Numbered from the stretch's first letter, positions 16,832 through 28,516 are shown. The stretch is 36,054 bases of DNA from Zoopage sp. CT-All (GCA_004114245.1 QZWS01000038.1:1-36054); one strand, 5' to 3'. Translations and numbers: made by a program. Notes: generated by a model from the sequence alone, not told the origin.

Positions 16832-18384
16832 TCATTTAATACCAGCGCTGCGAAGAATGGCTTCGACCTGCTCCAAGTCATCTGTCGGCAGGCGTATGAT
16901 TGTGCGCCCAAAATACTTGCTGATCCTCTCGTTGACCGCGAGCGCTCTTGGACTGTCGATGAAGTTGATCGCAACGCCGGTACGACCGAACCGACCGGTA
17001 CGGCCAACCCGATGCAGGTACGTCTCATAGTCCGGCTCGCCGGTCTCCTGCACCAGCGGCAGATCATAGTTTATCACCAAATTCACCTGCTGGATATCGA
17101 TTCCGCGTGCCAATACGTTGGTCGTGATCAGCACCTTGCAGCGACCGGATCGGAAATCGTCAAAAATGCGGTCGCGCTCTGATGGTTCGTGCTGGCCATG
17201 CAGTGCAGTGACCTGGTGGCCCTCGCTCGTCATCTTCTCGGCAATTTTGTCCGCCGTGTCGCGGCGCTGGGAGCAGACGTTGGCATACTTGCGTCATAAA
17301 GGATGGAACAGACCTTGACAAAAATGATACTCTGACCGATCGTCATCATGCTATACAGATCGACAAGATGCTCAAATTTCTGCTCGCCACTGCGGCAATC
17401 CAAGAAAAATTGCTTGATCCCTTCAACGGACAGCTCTTCGTGTTTCAGTCGGATCTCGTTGGCATCTGGCGCAAACCTGGACGCAAATGCTCCAACGTTG
17501 ACATCAAACGTGGCCGAAAACAGCACGATCTGGCACGTCTTGGGCATCATGCTATCCAGGTCGTGAGTCGAACTGCAGGAGCAAGGACAGAAGGGCACTT
17601 CTTGATCCGAATGCTTTGGTCACCGAGTCCCTGCTGATCCAGCATATTGTCGGCCTCGTCGAGCACAAACACCTTGACACTCCTTGGGTTCACAATGCCC
17701 TTCTTGATCAAATCCGAGAGTTTGCCGGGCGTGGCAATGATGATATGCGCGTTGATCTTGCCCGCGGAAACATCGGTCTCTTTAATCGCATACGCTGCGG
17801 TGATGCCTGTAAACTTTCCCATCTCCTGCACAACCTCCATGATCTGGCGAGCAAGCTCGCGGGCAGGAGCGAGGCAAATAGCTTGGGTGGCGTTGAGGTT
17901 GAGATCGATTCGAGTGAGCATAGCCAGAGCGAATGCGGCGGTCTTCCCTGTGCCCGACTGGGACTGGCCAATCATGTTGCGAGGGCTGAAATGCTGTCAA
18001 TTATTTGAGATACAAGACGCGCAACTTGCGGGTTAGCAAGGAGGAGCGGGAGAGCGCGCTCCTGGATCTTGGAAGGCTTGGTGAACTTCATGCTGTAAAT
18101 GCCCTTAAGCAGCTCCTCCGATCTAAACAGTGCAATAAACGCGAATATAGATCATTTCGACTGTTACAGGCCGAGCTCTTCAAAGCTTTTGACGGAAAAG
18201 AGCGGCGAGTTGGGATCCGCCTGCATGTCGGCGAGTTTCACCTCCACCACACTGGTCGACTCGACTAGCCCCATACCCTGGTCTTTGAGCGTTATTCCGG
18301 GAATTCGGCAGCAGCGACGACGCTACCATCGACTGCGATACTGGCCATGTCTGTGGCAACTTCGGCGATCTGCTCGTCAGACAT
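16832..18384 (-). CDS. DBP5: DEAD-box RNA helicase DBP5/DDX19 (mRNA export)
   Basis: DBP5 remodels mRNPs at the cytoplasmic face of the nuclear pore. Exons resolved by conservation are 18277-18168, 18122-18030, 17985-17599, 17551-17314 and 17266-16832 (421 codons including stop). They read [44 protein letters not shown] (motif I), PARELARQ (Ia), [13 protein letters not shown] (DEAD, motif II), VLFSATF (SAT, III), [20 protein letters not shown] and [11 protein letters not shown] (VI). A likely first exon starts at ATG 18384 ([15 protein letters not shown]), but its junction is unclear: the frame hits a stop at about 18292 before the conserved core frame begins. The intron at 17986-18029 uses a GC donor (GCAAGT). 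The other introns are 44-47 nt GT-AG. Confidence 0.93.
17986..18029 (-). other. GC-AG intron in DBP5
   Basis: The intron begins GCAAGT, the optimal GC-donor consensus, and ends TTTCAG; it is 44 nt. Splicing gives [20 protein letters not shown] in frame, which matches the family. The nearest GT donor four bases downstream gives either a wrong frame or a 32-nt intron with inserted residues. Confidence 0.78.
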
Positions 18385-18538
18385 TGGAGGAACAGAGCCT
18401 GCCAGTCACCGAACTGTGACGGGAATAACAGGCCTGAATGAACAATACACTGGCTTTGACTTCAGAGTTGAATGGCCATATACTGGCAAATGAAGTCTAG
18501 GAGTCGTGTTCCAAAGGAACATTGGAAGGTAAAAAGGA

Positions 18539-18613
18539 AGAGACCGGTGGGGATCGAACCCACGACATCTCGCTTCGAAGGCGAGCGCGCTAGAACCACT
18601 GCGCTACGGTCCC
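18539..18613 (-). tRNA. tRNA-Arg (anticodon TCG)
   Basis: It folds into a full cloverleaf on the minus strand. The acceptor stem GGGACCG pairs with CGGTCTC (one G-U), the D stem is GCGC/GCGC, the anticodon arm is CTCGC-CTTCGAA-GCGAG with anticodon TCG (reads CGA), and the T arm is GTGGG-TTCGATC-CCCAC. No intron is present. A Pol III terminator of five Ts follows at 18531-18535 (minus-strand sense). The discriminator base would be U, taken directly from the sequence. Confidence 0.93.
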
Positions 18614-20010
18614 ATAAATTGTCTGAGATATATTTAATCATATTTTTACCATGTCTTTTTGAGGATTTTTTTCTCAATTATAAAATTTTTCATGCATTTA
18701 GCCCTATCTAATTAATTCTGTGGTATTTAGAATGATTTAAAGTATTCTAGAATAAAAATTAGTAATATTTACACTACCTGCATATTTCAGATATATTGTA
18801 TTTTGCAATATTATTACTCTTCTACTATATACAATGAATGTAATTTAGTAGTATTTTTAACTAAGGCAATTCTGCTAAACTCCTGCTCATTGGTTTAATA
18901 TTCTGGAATATTTTAAACATTCTAAAATACTGTCACTGTTACGACGGGATGCTCAGGAGGGTCAATGATAAAGAAGGATGTATTTGTGTTGACCCAATGA
19001 AGAGAAAAGAGACTACCAGAGTTGGGCCCAGCTCAGCTGGCTATACTCTGGAGGCCACATAGCCCAATTGTTATAGTCACAGGAATAAAGTAAGGGGTTT
19101 TTAGTCTGTTGCAAAGGCATCATAATTGGCCTTCACAATACAAGTAGTTATTATAGTAAGAATTCAATGTGTATTTCCTAAAGGCTGGGGGTAGTGGGAA
19201 GGGGTCCTTCCACTGCATTGCCCGCCACCCCATCCTGGCTGCCCATGTTTCCCCTCCCCCGGCCGCCTTCTCTGCCGCCTCAGTTGTTGGAATGCCTTCG
19301 GGAATGCCGGCCTTGTATGGGCACCCAATCATGAGGTACTGTGAGTGAGAACTGAGAAGTGTGATGCAGTGACGAGTTGAGAGGGCAATAACATGGACCG
19401 GATGGTGGGGCTGGCACCAGGACAATGTGCAGGGGATCCCATAGGCATGATAAAGGTGGTGCAGTGGAAGGAGGTGGAACTGGCGCCTGCACTGTCAGTG
19501 GCAAGGTGGGCAGCTTTTTGCTACCCATGACTCATTGTTGCCCTTGCAGCTTTAATGGCGCAAGTCTGACAATATTTTAGAATATGGCAGACTGGTGCTA
19601 TTGGTGATGGGCTCTGGACTCTACAGCATCTCTTTTGGAATAGGGTGACATTGGCACTCAGGCACATGGATAGGCTTTAGTGTACTTCTGCTTTATATGT
19701 ACATTGCCAATGTTAGACCTACTCGGTATTTGAAAGTAAAAGATTATAGTCAGGATATGCAGCATAGACAGTGCAAAAACGAAGCTTACTTCACTAGTAA
19801 ACAAAAACTGTAGGTAAGCAATATCTTCCCTGCTGCCTTCTGCTGCCATTGCAGATCCTCCCTGCCATAACTCGACTTCAAGGCTGCAATAGTCCTCTAC
19901 CGCACAGCAGCTGAGCACCCGTTGTCCACTAGTGACGTGGCAATCTGCTGCTCGCACACGCCTCACATCCCTTCCCCTGCCCGTTGTGGCCAGTCACGCG
20001 ACATCACTGC
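18614..20010. other. long gene-free tract, AT-rich with a GC-richer core
   Basis: Almost 1.4 kb without a supportable gene. The first 330 bp are strongly AT-rich, with repeated TATTCTAGAATA- and TTCTGGAATA-like motifs. From about 18950 to 19560 base composition rises and several frames are open, but none shows a domain or start context. Flanking this core is an imperfect inverted repeat (18919-18935 and 19567-19583). The last 400 bp lead into the RhoGAP gene and probably contain its promoter. It looks like remnant repetitive DNA; no transposase fragment is recognisable. Confidence 0.45.
18919..19583. repeat. candidate non-autonomous element with 17-bp terminal inverted repeats
   Basis: ATTCTAAAATACTGTCA at 18919-18935 is the reverse complement, with one mismatch, of TGACAATATTTTAGAAT at 19567-19583. 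The interior of about 630 bp is richer in GC than the flanks and contains no recognisable transposase. No target-site duplication is visible outside the repeats, so the inverted repeat may be chance in AT-rich DNA or an eroded MITE. Confidence 0.3.
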
Positions 20011-21485
20011 ATGAACCCCGCCTCATCATCCGAGCCCCCCGCTGCGGCTTTCCAGAGGCCCGCCGCCGTTTCCAAAGCCGAGTATCTGCGCCAGCTGACG
20101 TCCGAGAAGCGCGATGCTGCGCGTGCCTTTGGTCGAGGGCTGCTCGGCATCTTTGCTCGCCAGTTCAACAGCTCCTCGGCCCTGCCCAGTGCGCAATCTC
20201 CGTTCCCATCTGCCCGCTCATTCCCGCATAGAGACTCTGTTTGGTTTGACTCTCCCCCGTGCGCTGGATCTCGCTGGATGCTGGTCTGCTCTGCCTTCGC
20301 CAGCCGCCGACGGACCCCAGCACCAATGCTACATCCCCAAGCCCATCGCCCTCTGCACATCCTATCTTTCAGAACACGGCGCGGTGCAAGGCATATTTAG
20401 GATTAGCGCCAAGGCGTCCCGTGTGGCGGAGCTCGAGGCGCGGCTGAACCACGTTTGTCTCTTCCACTACTGCTCCGGAGCAGCGCCCGGGTCTTTCAGC
20501 GGCAGTGATTTGGCCATGACAGCGGATATCAACGAGTTCAACTGGTGCGCTGGATACACCGCGCAGGAAGTCGCTGGCGTGCTGAAGCGCTATCTCAACC
20601 TGCTTCCAGAACCGCTATGCACTCTGGCCCTTTACGACGCTTTCCGCTCCATCGACAGTATGCCATGACATTCCCATTCACATCTTGATAACACATGCGC
20701 TATTCGTAGACACTGGCGAGCAGGCTGCCTACGGCCATCTCCATCAACAGCGCCTGGTTCGTCTTCTTCCCATTCCGTCGCAACACCTCCTACTCCACCT
20801 CCTACGATTCCTCCACCTCATGGCCTCTCACTCCGACGTCACCCTAATGACGGCAGAAAACCTGGCGATTGTATTCCAAAATTGTATCCTCGCGCATCCT
20901 CGGGACCAAGCACTGCCGGCAGAGTATTCCAAGAACGCCACCATCATCACTTCATTCGTCGGAGTGGCCGACATCCTAGAGGCCGAGCCCTGGCCGGCAT
21001 CAGACCAGCACGAGTCTGCCGCAGCATTGCTGGGGCAAAACATAGCACAGCTTGGAGGAGCAGATGCGATCACAACAGGCGCAGGCTACGATGGCCATAC
21101 AGGGGCCAAGGTTTCGCGGCGAGCTACCGTTGTTGGCACACTATCCAAGCGAGTCGCAGTAGGTCGCATAAAGCCATTAGCGCCCACGAGGCCCGAGGTA
21201 TCAGCAGCGTTGATTGCACGAAGCCACGACGCAACTGCTACCCCCCTCCCTGCCCCTGTCGAGCACCATGCCACCCTAATCGCCCATATGAAGTCCTATC
21301 CCGCCATGCAAGTGCCGCCCAAAGTGAAAGCGGCGGATGGCGCTGCCAAAGCAGCGTCGACCACACCTTCCCGACCGGCAGTCGTCCTTGGGAGACGCAA
21401 CACGCTGCCTTCGCGGATTCCATTTGTCGCCAAACTCGTGCGGAGCGGTACCGACACGCGGCGATGGGGTACCGCCGTCGTATAG
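20011..21485 (+). CDS. RhoGAP-domain protein
   Basis: This is predicted to stimulate GTP hydrolysis by a Rho-family GTPase, and so act in actin or cell-polarity control. The exons are 20011-20188, 20232-20657 and 20710-21485 (459 aa); introns are 43 and 52 nt, GT-AG. The domain spans residues about 60-300: TLFGLTLPRALDLA, IPKPIALCTSYLSEHGAVQ, the arginine-finger motif GIFRISAKASRV, YTAQEVAGVLKRYLNLLPEP, LLHLLRFLHLMASHSDV and MTAENLAIVFQNCIL. The N-terminus (SKAEYLRQLTSEKRDAARAF) is a short helix. The C-terminal 160 residues are Ala/Pro-rich and probably disordered. No other domain such as SH3, BAR or LIM is present. The sequence between the arginine finger and YTAQEV was left unspliced because splicing would introduce a stop. 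Confidence 0.9.
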
Positions 21486-21595
21486 CCTAGCCCATGCGTT
21501 CCTATGCCCGGAATTTCTCACATATATCGCAGTCAACGATTGATTAATTTTCTGCTTTGCTCTCACCGCCTCTCAGGCCAACCTCCATCGCCACC

Positions 21596-22651
21596 ATGTC
21601 GCAGCATGTTCTCAACGTCGCGCCGTCGGCCTACAGCGGCATCGCCAACAAGAAGGACGACGATCACCGATACTTCTTCGAGCGCCAGCACGGCTTCATC
21701 GGCTATCCGGACGCGCTTCGGTTCCGCGGCTCGGTTATTCCCGCCGTCTTTGGCCACGTCACCGTCATCGCGCTGTTTTCCCTCGCCATCGTCGTCGCCT
21801 ACCTTGAGTACGGATACACCCAGCTGGCCATCACCGGCACCGTGATTCCGTCGCTGTCGGTCGTCCTCGGTCTGCTGCTCGTGTTCCGCACCAACTCGGC
21901 GTACGATCGCTACTGGGAGGGCCGCAAGCTGTGGTCGACCATCCAGACGCAGGTCCGTGTCATGACGCGTATTATTTGGCTGCAGCTGCCCGAGACCAAG
22001 CTGCCCAACATGACTGGGCCGCCGGTGCCGCGCGAAGAAAAGAAGATGCTCATTCGGATGCTCATTGGCTGCGCTATCAGCATCAAGCATCGTGCTAGGA
22101 AGCAGAAGGGGTGTGCATATGCCGATTACGACGGATTCATCCCGCCGTCGGTCGCCGAGGCGGATCTGCACGGGCCGAGCTCGTCGCTGACGCGCGTGGA
22201 TATGGAAATCATGTACCGCATCACCCGGTATCTCGACCTGCTTGTCAATCGCTGTACAATTCCGTACTCGACGTACGCGTCGCTCGCCGGCGGCCTCGTC
22301 GCCTTCCAGGACTGCCTGACCAACATCGACCGCATCCGTGGCTCCCCCATCCCGCTTGCGTACCTGATCCACATGAAGCAAACAGTGACGCTCTACTGCT
22401 GCACACTGCCGTTCATCATGGTCAAGGAGCTTGGGTACCTGACCCCGTTTTTTGTCTCTATCGTCGCGTTTACCCTCCTTGGTATGGACGGCATAGGGGC
22501 TGAAATCGAGAACCCCTTCGGCACCGACTGGAATGACCTGCGACTGGATTATTATACTAATGCAATGGTGGAAGAGACGCTCTATGTGACGGAGCGCAAC
22601 GGCGGGATTCCCAACGACCAGGCGTCGTCGGTTGAGGAGATCTTGGGCTGA
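21596..22651 (+). CDS. bestrophin-like anion channel family membrane protein (UPF0187)
   Basis: It has 351 aa in a single exon, starting at an ideal CCACCATG. The layout is that of fungal and bacterial bestrophin-like proteins: a first hydrophobic pair near residues 45-90 (VIPAVFGHVTVIALFSLAIV, GTVIPSLSVVLGLLLVF), the family hallmark FRTNSAYDRYWEGR, amphipathic helices in the middle, and a late pair including LYCCTLPFIMVKELGYLTPF. GAEIENPFGTDWNDL near the end is the conserved C-terminal motif. Homologues form pentameric chloride-type channels, mainly plasma membrane or organelle; the ion is not predictable here. Codon use is strongly GC-biased. A GGTGCTG tandem repeat follows the stop. Confidence 0.9.
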   Translation: MSQHVLNVAPSAYSGIANKKDDDHRYFFERQHGFIGYPDALRFRGSVIPAVFGHVTVIALFSLAIVVAYLEYGYTQLAITGTVIPSLSVVLGLLLVFRTNSAYDRYWEGRKLWSTIQTQVRVMTRIIWLQLPETKLPNMTGPPVPREEKKMLIRMLIGCAISIKHRARKQKGCAYADYDGFIPPSVAEADLHGPSSSLTRVDMEIMYRITRYLDLLVNRCTIPYSTYASLAGGLVAFQDCLTNIDRIRGSPIPLAYLIHMKQTVTLYCCTLPFIMVKELGYLTPFFVSIVAFTLLGMDGIGAEIENPFGTDWNDLRLDYYTNAMVEETLYVTERNGGIPNDQASSVEEILG

Positions 22652-22654
22652 ATA

Positions 22655-22677
22655 GGTGCTGGGTGCTGGGTGCTGGG
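22655..22677 (+). repeat. GGTGCTG heptamer tandem repeat after a stop codon
   Basis: Three perfect copies of GGTGCTG plus a partial copy begin three bases after the stop of the bestrophin-like gene. The same octamer core GGTGCTGG recurs in the 15-bp repeats after the stop at 35046. Confidence 0.7.
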
Positions 22678-22862
22678 GTGCCTAGTGGAGCTGTGCGTTT
22701 TTATATACGCCCACCACACTCAGCCAGCGAGCTGCTTATATAATTTCTTATTCCTGAGCAAAGCAGCATTTTTATGGACACTGCAGACCATCAATTTTTG
22801 TTTGTTTGTTTTGCAGTCAGCTCAGCCTGGATTTCCCCGTGCCACCCTCCGACATTCTTGTG

Positions 22863-25773
22863 ATGGCTGCCCCGCTGAAATTGCGCATCCACGCCGTCTC
22901 TGGCCGCAATCTTGCCGCCAAGGACTTGAACGGAAAATCTGACCCGTTCCTGAATATCAAGCTGCTCGATGTGCTTGGTAGCGACACTGGGATGCCGACC
23001 CACCAGACCCACGTTTGTCCGGCCACCCTCGAGCCACGCTGGGATGACATTATCGAGTTTACCCTCGATATGTCGCGGCCCGCGTCGGCCATAGTGGTTG
23101 ATTGCTGGGACAAGGATGTATTCGGTCGCGACTTTATGGGCACTCTGACGTTGCCGCTGGACGAGTTCGTGTTCAACTCTCATGGCCCCGTGGTATTCCC
23201 CGGCGATGCTCCTCCGGCGCCTCCTCCCGAACAANNNNNNNNNNCGGTGAAAAATCCAATGGAGCCGACGCTTCAGCTCCGCAAAAGCACCGCGCGTCGT
23301 GGCTACCAAGTCTCGGCGGGATGCTCAGCCGTGGTTCGTCGGCCAATCCACGGCTGCCGTTCTCCAAGTCTGTGCCACGATGGATACCGTTGCAGCGGCG
23401 CAGGGCCAAGGACGATATTAGCGGCGAGCTTGAGATCAACATTGGCCTTGTCCTGCCGTCAGACGATGCTGACGCACACGACTACTTTGTTGCCTTGGTT
23501 GGCGAGGAACTCGCGGCTGCCGTTGCTTGGCATCAGCAACCTGTCGTCCGGCCGAGCCTAGAGCCATCAGTGAGTGCATCAACGGCTGCGAATACTGTAA
23601 AGGCCCCGACTGCCATTCCCAGCACTGTCCATGACCCCATAATTGGCGTCGTGTTTTTGGACATCCTCTCTGCAGTTCACCTGCCCAAGTACAAAACGCT
23701 GCTGGGTGCTTCGTTCGATATGGATCCATTCGTCGTCATCACCTCGGGCCGTCGCACCTTCCGTACTCGCACTATCCGACACTCACTCTCACCGCAGTGG
23801 GACGAGCGTGTTTTGTTTCCTGTGCGCAACAGCGAGATGGCCCATCCGATTCGCTTCGCTGTCTACGATTTTGACATCGGGTCGGGCAACAAATCTATCT
23901 GTGCTGCAGAGTTGGCCATGTCTGAACTGATCAAGGATGCCGAATGTGTCAGCGACAAGAAGCCGGCATTCATGGAGGACGCGAAAGTGGAGGACCAGCG
24001 CACGATGGTGGAGAAACAGCTCCTGCTTGCCATCGACACGCGCGACAAACGCACCAACCTGGAAGTGGAACAAGCGCGACTGAACGTGCGCTCCGGCTTT
24101 GTCTCCGTCGTTCATCTTCGCCGACAATTCTGGCTCACCCTGGCCAAGCAATACGACGCTGACGGCAACAATTACATAAACGTGCATGAGCTGCAGGCGC
24201 TTCTCGATGCACTTGAGAGCACAGTTCAGGAAGAAACCATGATTGGCTGGTTCACCCAGCATGGAAAGGATGCCGAAAATGGAGGCGAGATTACATTTGA
24301 GCAACTGGCGGACAGCCTGGAGGCCTTTACCATGGATCCGAACGGAATTCGTCTTATGCTGCAGCATCGCGCTTCTGTCAGATGCCGCCAGCATGACAAA
24401 CGTCGCGGGTGGCTTCGCTCTGTCAAGCCAGCTGCAGCGCTGAGCAACGGCACCAAAGAGCAGATTGATATGCACGCAGCCGATGCAGAAGAGGAAGACC
24501 TGGTTCAAGAAGACGGAGTGCTCGTGCAAGAGCTCATCTGTGTCATGAAATGCCCTATCTGTGGCGAGCCAACAGAACGCCACCGGACTGCCGAGGAATC
24601 CGTGACGCATTTCGCTATTTGCCTCCGCGAGCATCCCGAGAAAGTCAACCGCGTTATCATGTCCGATTTTATCACCGAAGCTGATGCGCAGCGAAAATGG
24701 TATCTGCGCTTGGTCAAGTATGTAAGCTACGGCGGCTATGACGTCGGAAAGGTATGAAAAGTGTAGTATTCATCACTGAGGCAAGACAGTTGTGCTTAGA
24801 ACAACGCAAACGTTTTGGTTCTGGATCGAGCGACAGGCCGTATTGTTGAAGAGCGTATGCCGATTTACATCCGAATGGGAATTCGACTGATGTACAAGAG
24901 CATTGGATCGAAATCAGCAGTTAATTCCCGAGCAAGTGCGTCCCTTGATATACGCATATTCGTACTAAAATAGTATCTCTAGTCAAACGAGTTCTCAAGA
25001 ACCTCTCTGTGAAGCAAGGGAAAAAATATTCATCACCCGAATCGACTGCCGAAATTCAGCCATTCGTAAACTTCCACAAACTTGACCTCGAGGAGTCACT
25101 TGAGCCGATTGAATCGTTCAAGAATTTTAATGAATTTTTCTATCGCAAGCTCAAGTCCGGCGCCCGACCCTTGGCAAACCCAGACGATCCGTCGGCCTTG
25201 GTGTCGGTTGCTGATGCGCGATGCATGTTTTTCCCGCAAATCGATCAATCCAAAGACATATGGATCAAGGGCCAAGGCTTTAGCGTCGAGCGCCTGCTTG
25301 CGGATAGTAAGCTTGCAAAATTCTTTGAAGAGGGCAGCTTGGCCATCTTCCGACTTGCACCCCAAGACTACCATCGTTTCCACGTTCCAGCCGATGGTGT
25401 GATGAGCAAGCCCAAGAGCATCGAGGGTGAGTACTATACCGTCAATCCAATGGCTATCCGATCGTCCCTCGACGTTTATGGCGAGAATACAAGGGTGGTG
25501 AGCGTTTTGGATTCGCCCCAGTTTGGCAAGATTGCCTACGTCAGCATTGGTGCAATGATGGTCGGCTCCACGATTATCACGAGTCAGCCCGGAGAGCCCG
25601 TTTGCCGAGGCGAAGAACACGGGTATTTTGCATTTGGAGGGAGCACAATTGTCCTTTTATTCGAAAAAGGAGCCATTGAGTTTGATTCGGACCTCGTCAA
25701 GAATTCATCCGAGGCACTGGAGACATTGGTATCTGGCCAGCTTGCAACCGATAGCGCTAATTGGTCGTTTTAG
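22863..25773 (+). CDS. C2-domain phosphatidylserine decarboxylase proenzyme (PSD2 type)
   Basis: It converts phosphatidylserine to phosphatidylethanolamine in Golgi/endosomal membranes. Exons are 22863-24751 (containing the N gap), 24800-24935 and 24983-25773, with introns of 48 and 47 nt. In order: C2 domain 1 ([20 protein letters not shown]), a linker with the gap, C2 domain 2 ([15 protein letters not shown]), an EF-hand-like loop ([19 protein letters not shown]), a CPIC-x-HFAIC putative zinc site, and the decarboxylase domain with [24 protein letters not shown] and the self-cleavage site [11 protein letters not shown], whose Ser becomes the pyruvoyl group. The run of ten Ns lies near 23235-23244; the reading frame before and after it differs, so the gap length is not real. 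About 960 residues. Confidence 0.92.
23235..23244. other. assembly gap (10 Ns) inside the PS decarboxylase gene
   Basis: Ten ambiguous bases follow a Pro-rich stretch (APPPEQ). Downstream coding continues in a different frame ([17 protein letters not shown]) than upstream, so the run is a placeholder and the true missing length must change phase. Confidence 0.9.
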
Positions 25774-26031
25774 TTAAAGATGGGCAATTCGGTGGGAAGA
25801 GCGACCGGAGCCAAGACACTAGTGTCGAACAAGAAGGGCAAGATATTCGCTTTTCTAGAGTAGCTACGCGGGGATATGTGGCAGACGATTCATTGTGTTG
25901 ACAGTCAATAAAACTTGCTATGGGAGTATCTGTTGTTGGGTTTGCGAGAAAGAGGCGAACCCCTGGCAGATTAAATTCCCGTTGCCGTGACTGGCGTGAG
26001 TAAACAGGCAAAGTATGCAGAAGTATGCAAT

Positions 26032-28396
26032 TCAGTCAAATAACACAATGGTCTCAATCTCCTTTGGAGTCCGAAGCGAGTATTCGCCAACCAGCGTGCT
26101 TTGGTAAGCCTCATCATTTGCTATTCGCTCATAAACTTTGGCGTAAATCCGAACAAAGTTCTCCGCTGCTGCGCGAATAACAGTGTTCGCCACACGCCCA
26201 TCGCTCAATCTTTCCATCCACGCAGGAATTTCTAGCATTGGCGACAGCAGGAAGCTTTCTACCCGCTTGCGCATTACCAAGATGGCATCCGGGGAGGATT
26301 CTGGTCTCTTGGATATGTCTTCGTCAGCCTGGAGAGCTTCATCATCCATCAAGCGGGCCACTTCAAACAGTCCAGCGCGAATCAGCAATTCGTCAAACTG
26401 ACAAAGATTCTCAATACAAGCAGTGGGAATAGAACCATTACCATCACTCGCACAAGAGTTTGCTCATGAGCAGCAGTCTCCGTCTCCAAAGCCCGTGCTC
26501 TTTTGGCGGTTCCTGCATGATCTCCTAGAGCTAACTGCACGAATGCTGAGTATGCCTGATCAGGTGATAAAGATCTTACAATAATAGCATGGAGGCAATT
26601 CAACATATAGATACTCCGCTCCCGTGGCGCCAAAGAAAACGAGCCAATGTCGCACATTTGGATAACAGGAGAAATAAGGCGACCAACAACGGCATCAAAG
26701 CTCGGTATCCTTCTGGCTGTGTCGTCCACTTCTTCATCAGCGATCATGGATGACTCGAAAGCGTCCACAATTGCGCCAAGCTTTTCGCACGTGTCTGACA
26801 CGGCTGAGGGCGGAAGTAAATTCTTATCCGGCGTTTGTACATCGCGAAGATAGCCCTCTGCTCTCTCGCGCAGCGTTTCCAAAAACCAATCAAAGGCATC
26901 AGCGGCCATGCTGCATCATGCGTCAATGTATGTTGCCGAATCACAGGGCATGCATACTTATCCATAGCCTGGAACGCCATTGAACCATACCCCAGAGAGG
27001 TGCGCACCATACGAGAATACAGCAGCAAAATTTGAGCAAGCTTAAACTGCAGCACTTCATCTCGCCCTGTAGCAACGGCAGCTTGAAGATCTTGGACCTG
27101 AGGCTGGATGCAAAGTAAGCGTCCGTAACACAGGAGGCGTATAAATTGACTTGCCTGGATCGCGATGAAAACATCTGCGAATGACGCGTCGATCATTGCA
27201 CGTAGTAATACCTGATCAGGTAGGGATGTGAATTGGGTAAGTCCATCGCCGCTGCGGTCGAGCTCATTCGTAATTCGCTGGCGAGAAGCTGACGAGCTTG
27301 AAAAATTGCTGTTGACCGCTTCGTCAATTCCAAGGAGAGTCTGCCAGAGCTCCACCTCATTCGCGATATGCAAATGAACCCAGCTGACGACGTCCATGCA
27401 AAACCGTATGGGTTCGTGCGCATGCAGCATAAACGAGCGAGGACCGTCAAATACAGCATCGCTAAATTCGTCTGCAAGCTGTTCGCGTCGTATCCGAGAA
27501 ATGTCTTCTACCACTGATCTGACACGAAGCATTAGCAGAAAGCAAAGGCTGGATCCAAGTGCTACTGAAATAGAATCGGTCTTTGGCGCAGCGCTTCTAC
27601 TGCTAGTTGCAGCTCATCACTGGCCTCGGGATATAAGGGATCCCAGGTGCGAAACTCCAGCTGTGCCCCACGAAGCAGCCTCGTATCCGCCAGTTCGTCA
27701 AAGTCAGCCAAGTGCATTTGAATATCCTCACTGAGAAGACAATATCGGTGAATAGCCACGACCAGTGCCAATGCTCACCTACAGGCAAATCCAGCAGGAA
27801 CCAACTGCTCCGCACAGTCTTTTTGGAGACGGCGAAGATGCCCAAGCGCGGTAAAAAATTCGCCGTCGAGGTGGTCTGTGCGGGAGAAGCAAGCAATGTC
27901 CGTTTCTGCCAGCGTAAACTGACCGAGCAACGTGTCAATCTCGCTCATCTGTTCTTCAACGTCGCGTCTACATGATATGTGTAACGAGTATGCTGTGTAG
28001 CCAATACGATACTTTTGCTCTTCAATTTTATCAACTTGCGCCAGAAGAGAGGCAGAATAGGCATTCGCCAACGTCCAGTCGCGCTTCAGACTATCGCAAG
28101 TTTCGTGGAGTTGCATCGCGTCAAGCGCCAGATTTTCATATTCCTAGAATAGTTTGAACTATTTAGCGCAAATATATATATCTTACATCAACGGCAGCAT
28201 TCATTTCAGCGAGAATGCGCTCGTAGTAATCGTCAAGTTTGCAGTCGAGATCGACCTCGAAGGAGTCAACGTCGAAATCGCCCGACACTGATATCTGGCC
28301 CGGTTCATCGGACAATTGCTTGAGAGCCGCAAGCGTCTCCGAGTCGTCTGATAGAGTGTAGGCAAGAATGTCGGCCAGATCGGATGTCCGCGACAT
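26032..28396 (-). CDS. COG6: conserved oligomeric Golgi complex subunit 6
   Basis: COG6 belongs to lobe B of the COG tether for retrograde traffic within the Golgi. Seven exons: 28396-28187, 28143-27779, 27730-27566, 27518-27155, 27103-26958, 26910-26442 and 26397-26032 (about 694 aa). Family-like segments are ADILAYTLSDDSETLAALK, VEEQMSEIDTLLGQF, FFTALGHLRRLQKDC, AVEALRQRPILFQ, MLHAHEPIRFCMDVVSWVHL and ANTVIRAAAENFVRIYAKVY. Introns are 43-51 nt. The open frame extends to 28441, but that is GTG; ATG 28396 is used. The interval 27104-27154 can be spliced as a GC-AG intron (CAG/GCAAGT); it is 51 nt and open, so it could equally be retained. The gene converges on PS decarboxylase. Confidence 0.9.
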
Positions 28397-28516
28397 GGCG
28401 TGGCGATGTGTGGGCAAATCCAGAAATCGCGGCGACTGCACTTATGATACGATGTATATCAACGCCAGCTGGTTGTTTCCAGCCACAGCGGAACGCTGAT
28501 GAATGTACAGAATCTA

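Noticed and set aside
18472-18711. Plus-strand open frame of 79 codons
   Set aside because: It is the antisense of the tRNA-Arg gene.
19120-19528. Overlapping minus-strand frames in the gene-free tract
   Set aside because: Composition-driven; no domain, no start context, no splicing pattern.
27966-28005. 40-nt GT-AG candidate intron in COG6 exon 2
   Set aside because: Removing it shifts the frame into an early stop, while the unspliced frame continues into conserved sequence.
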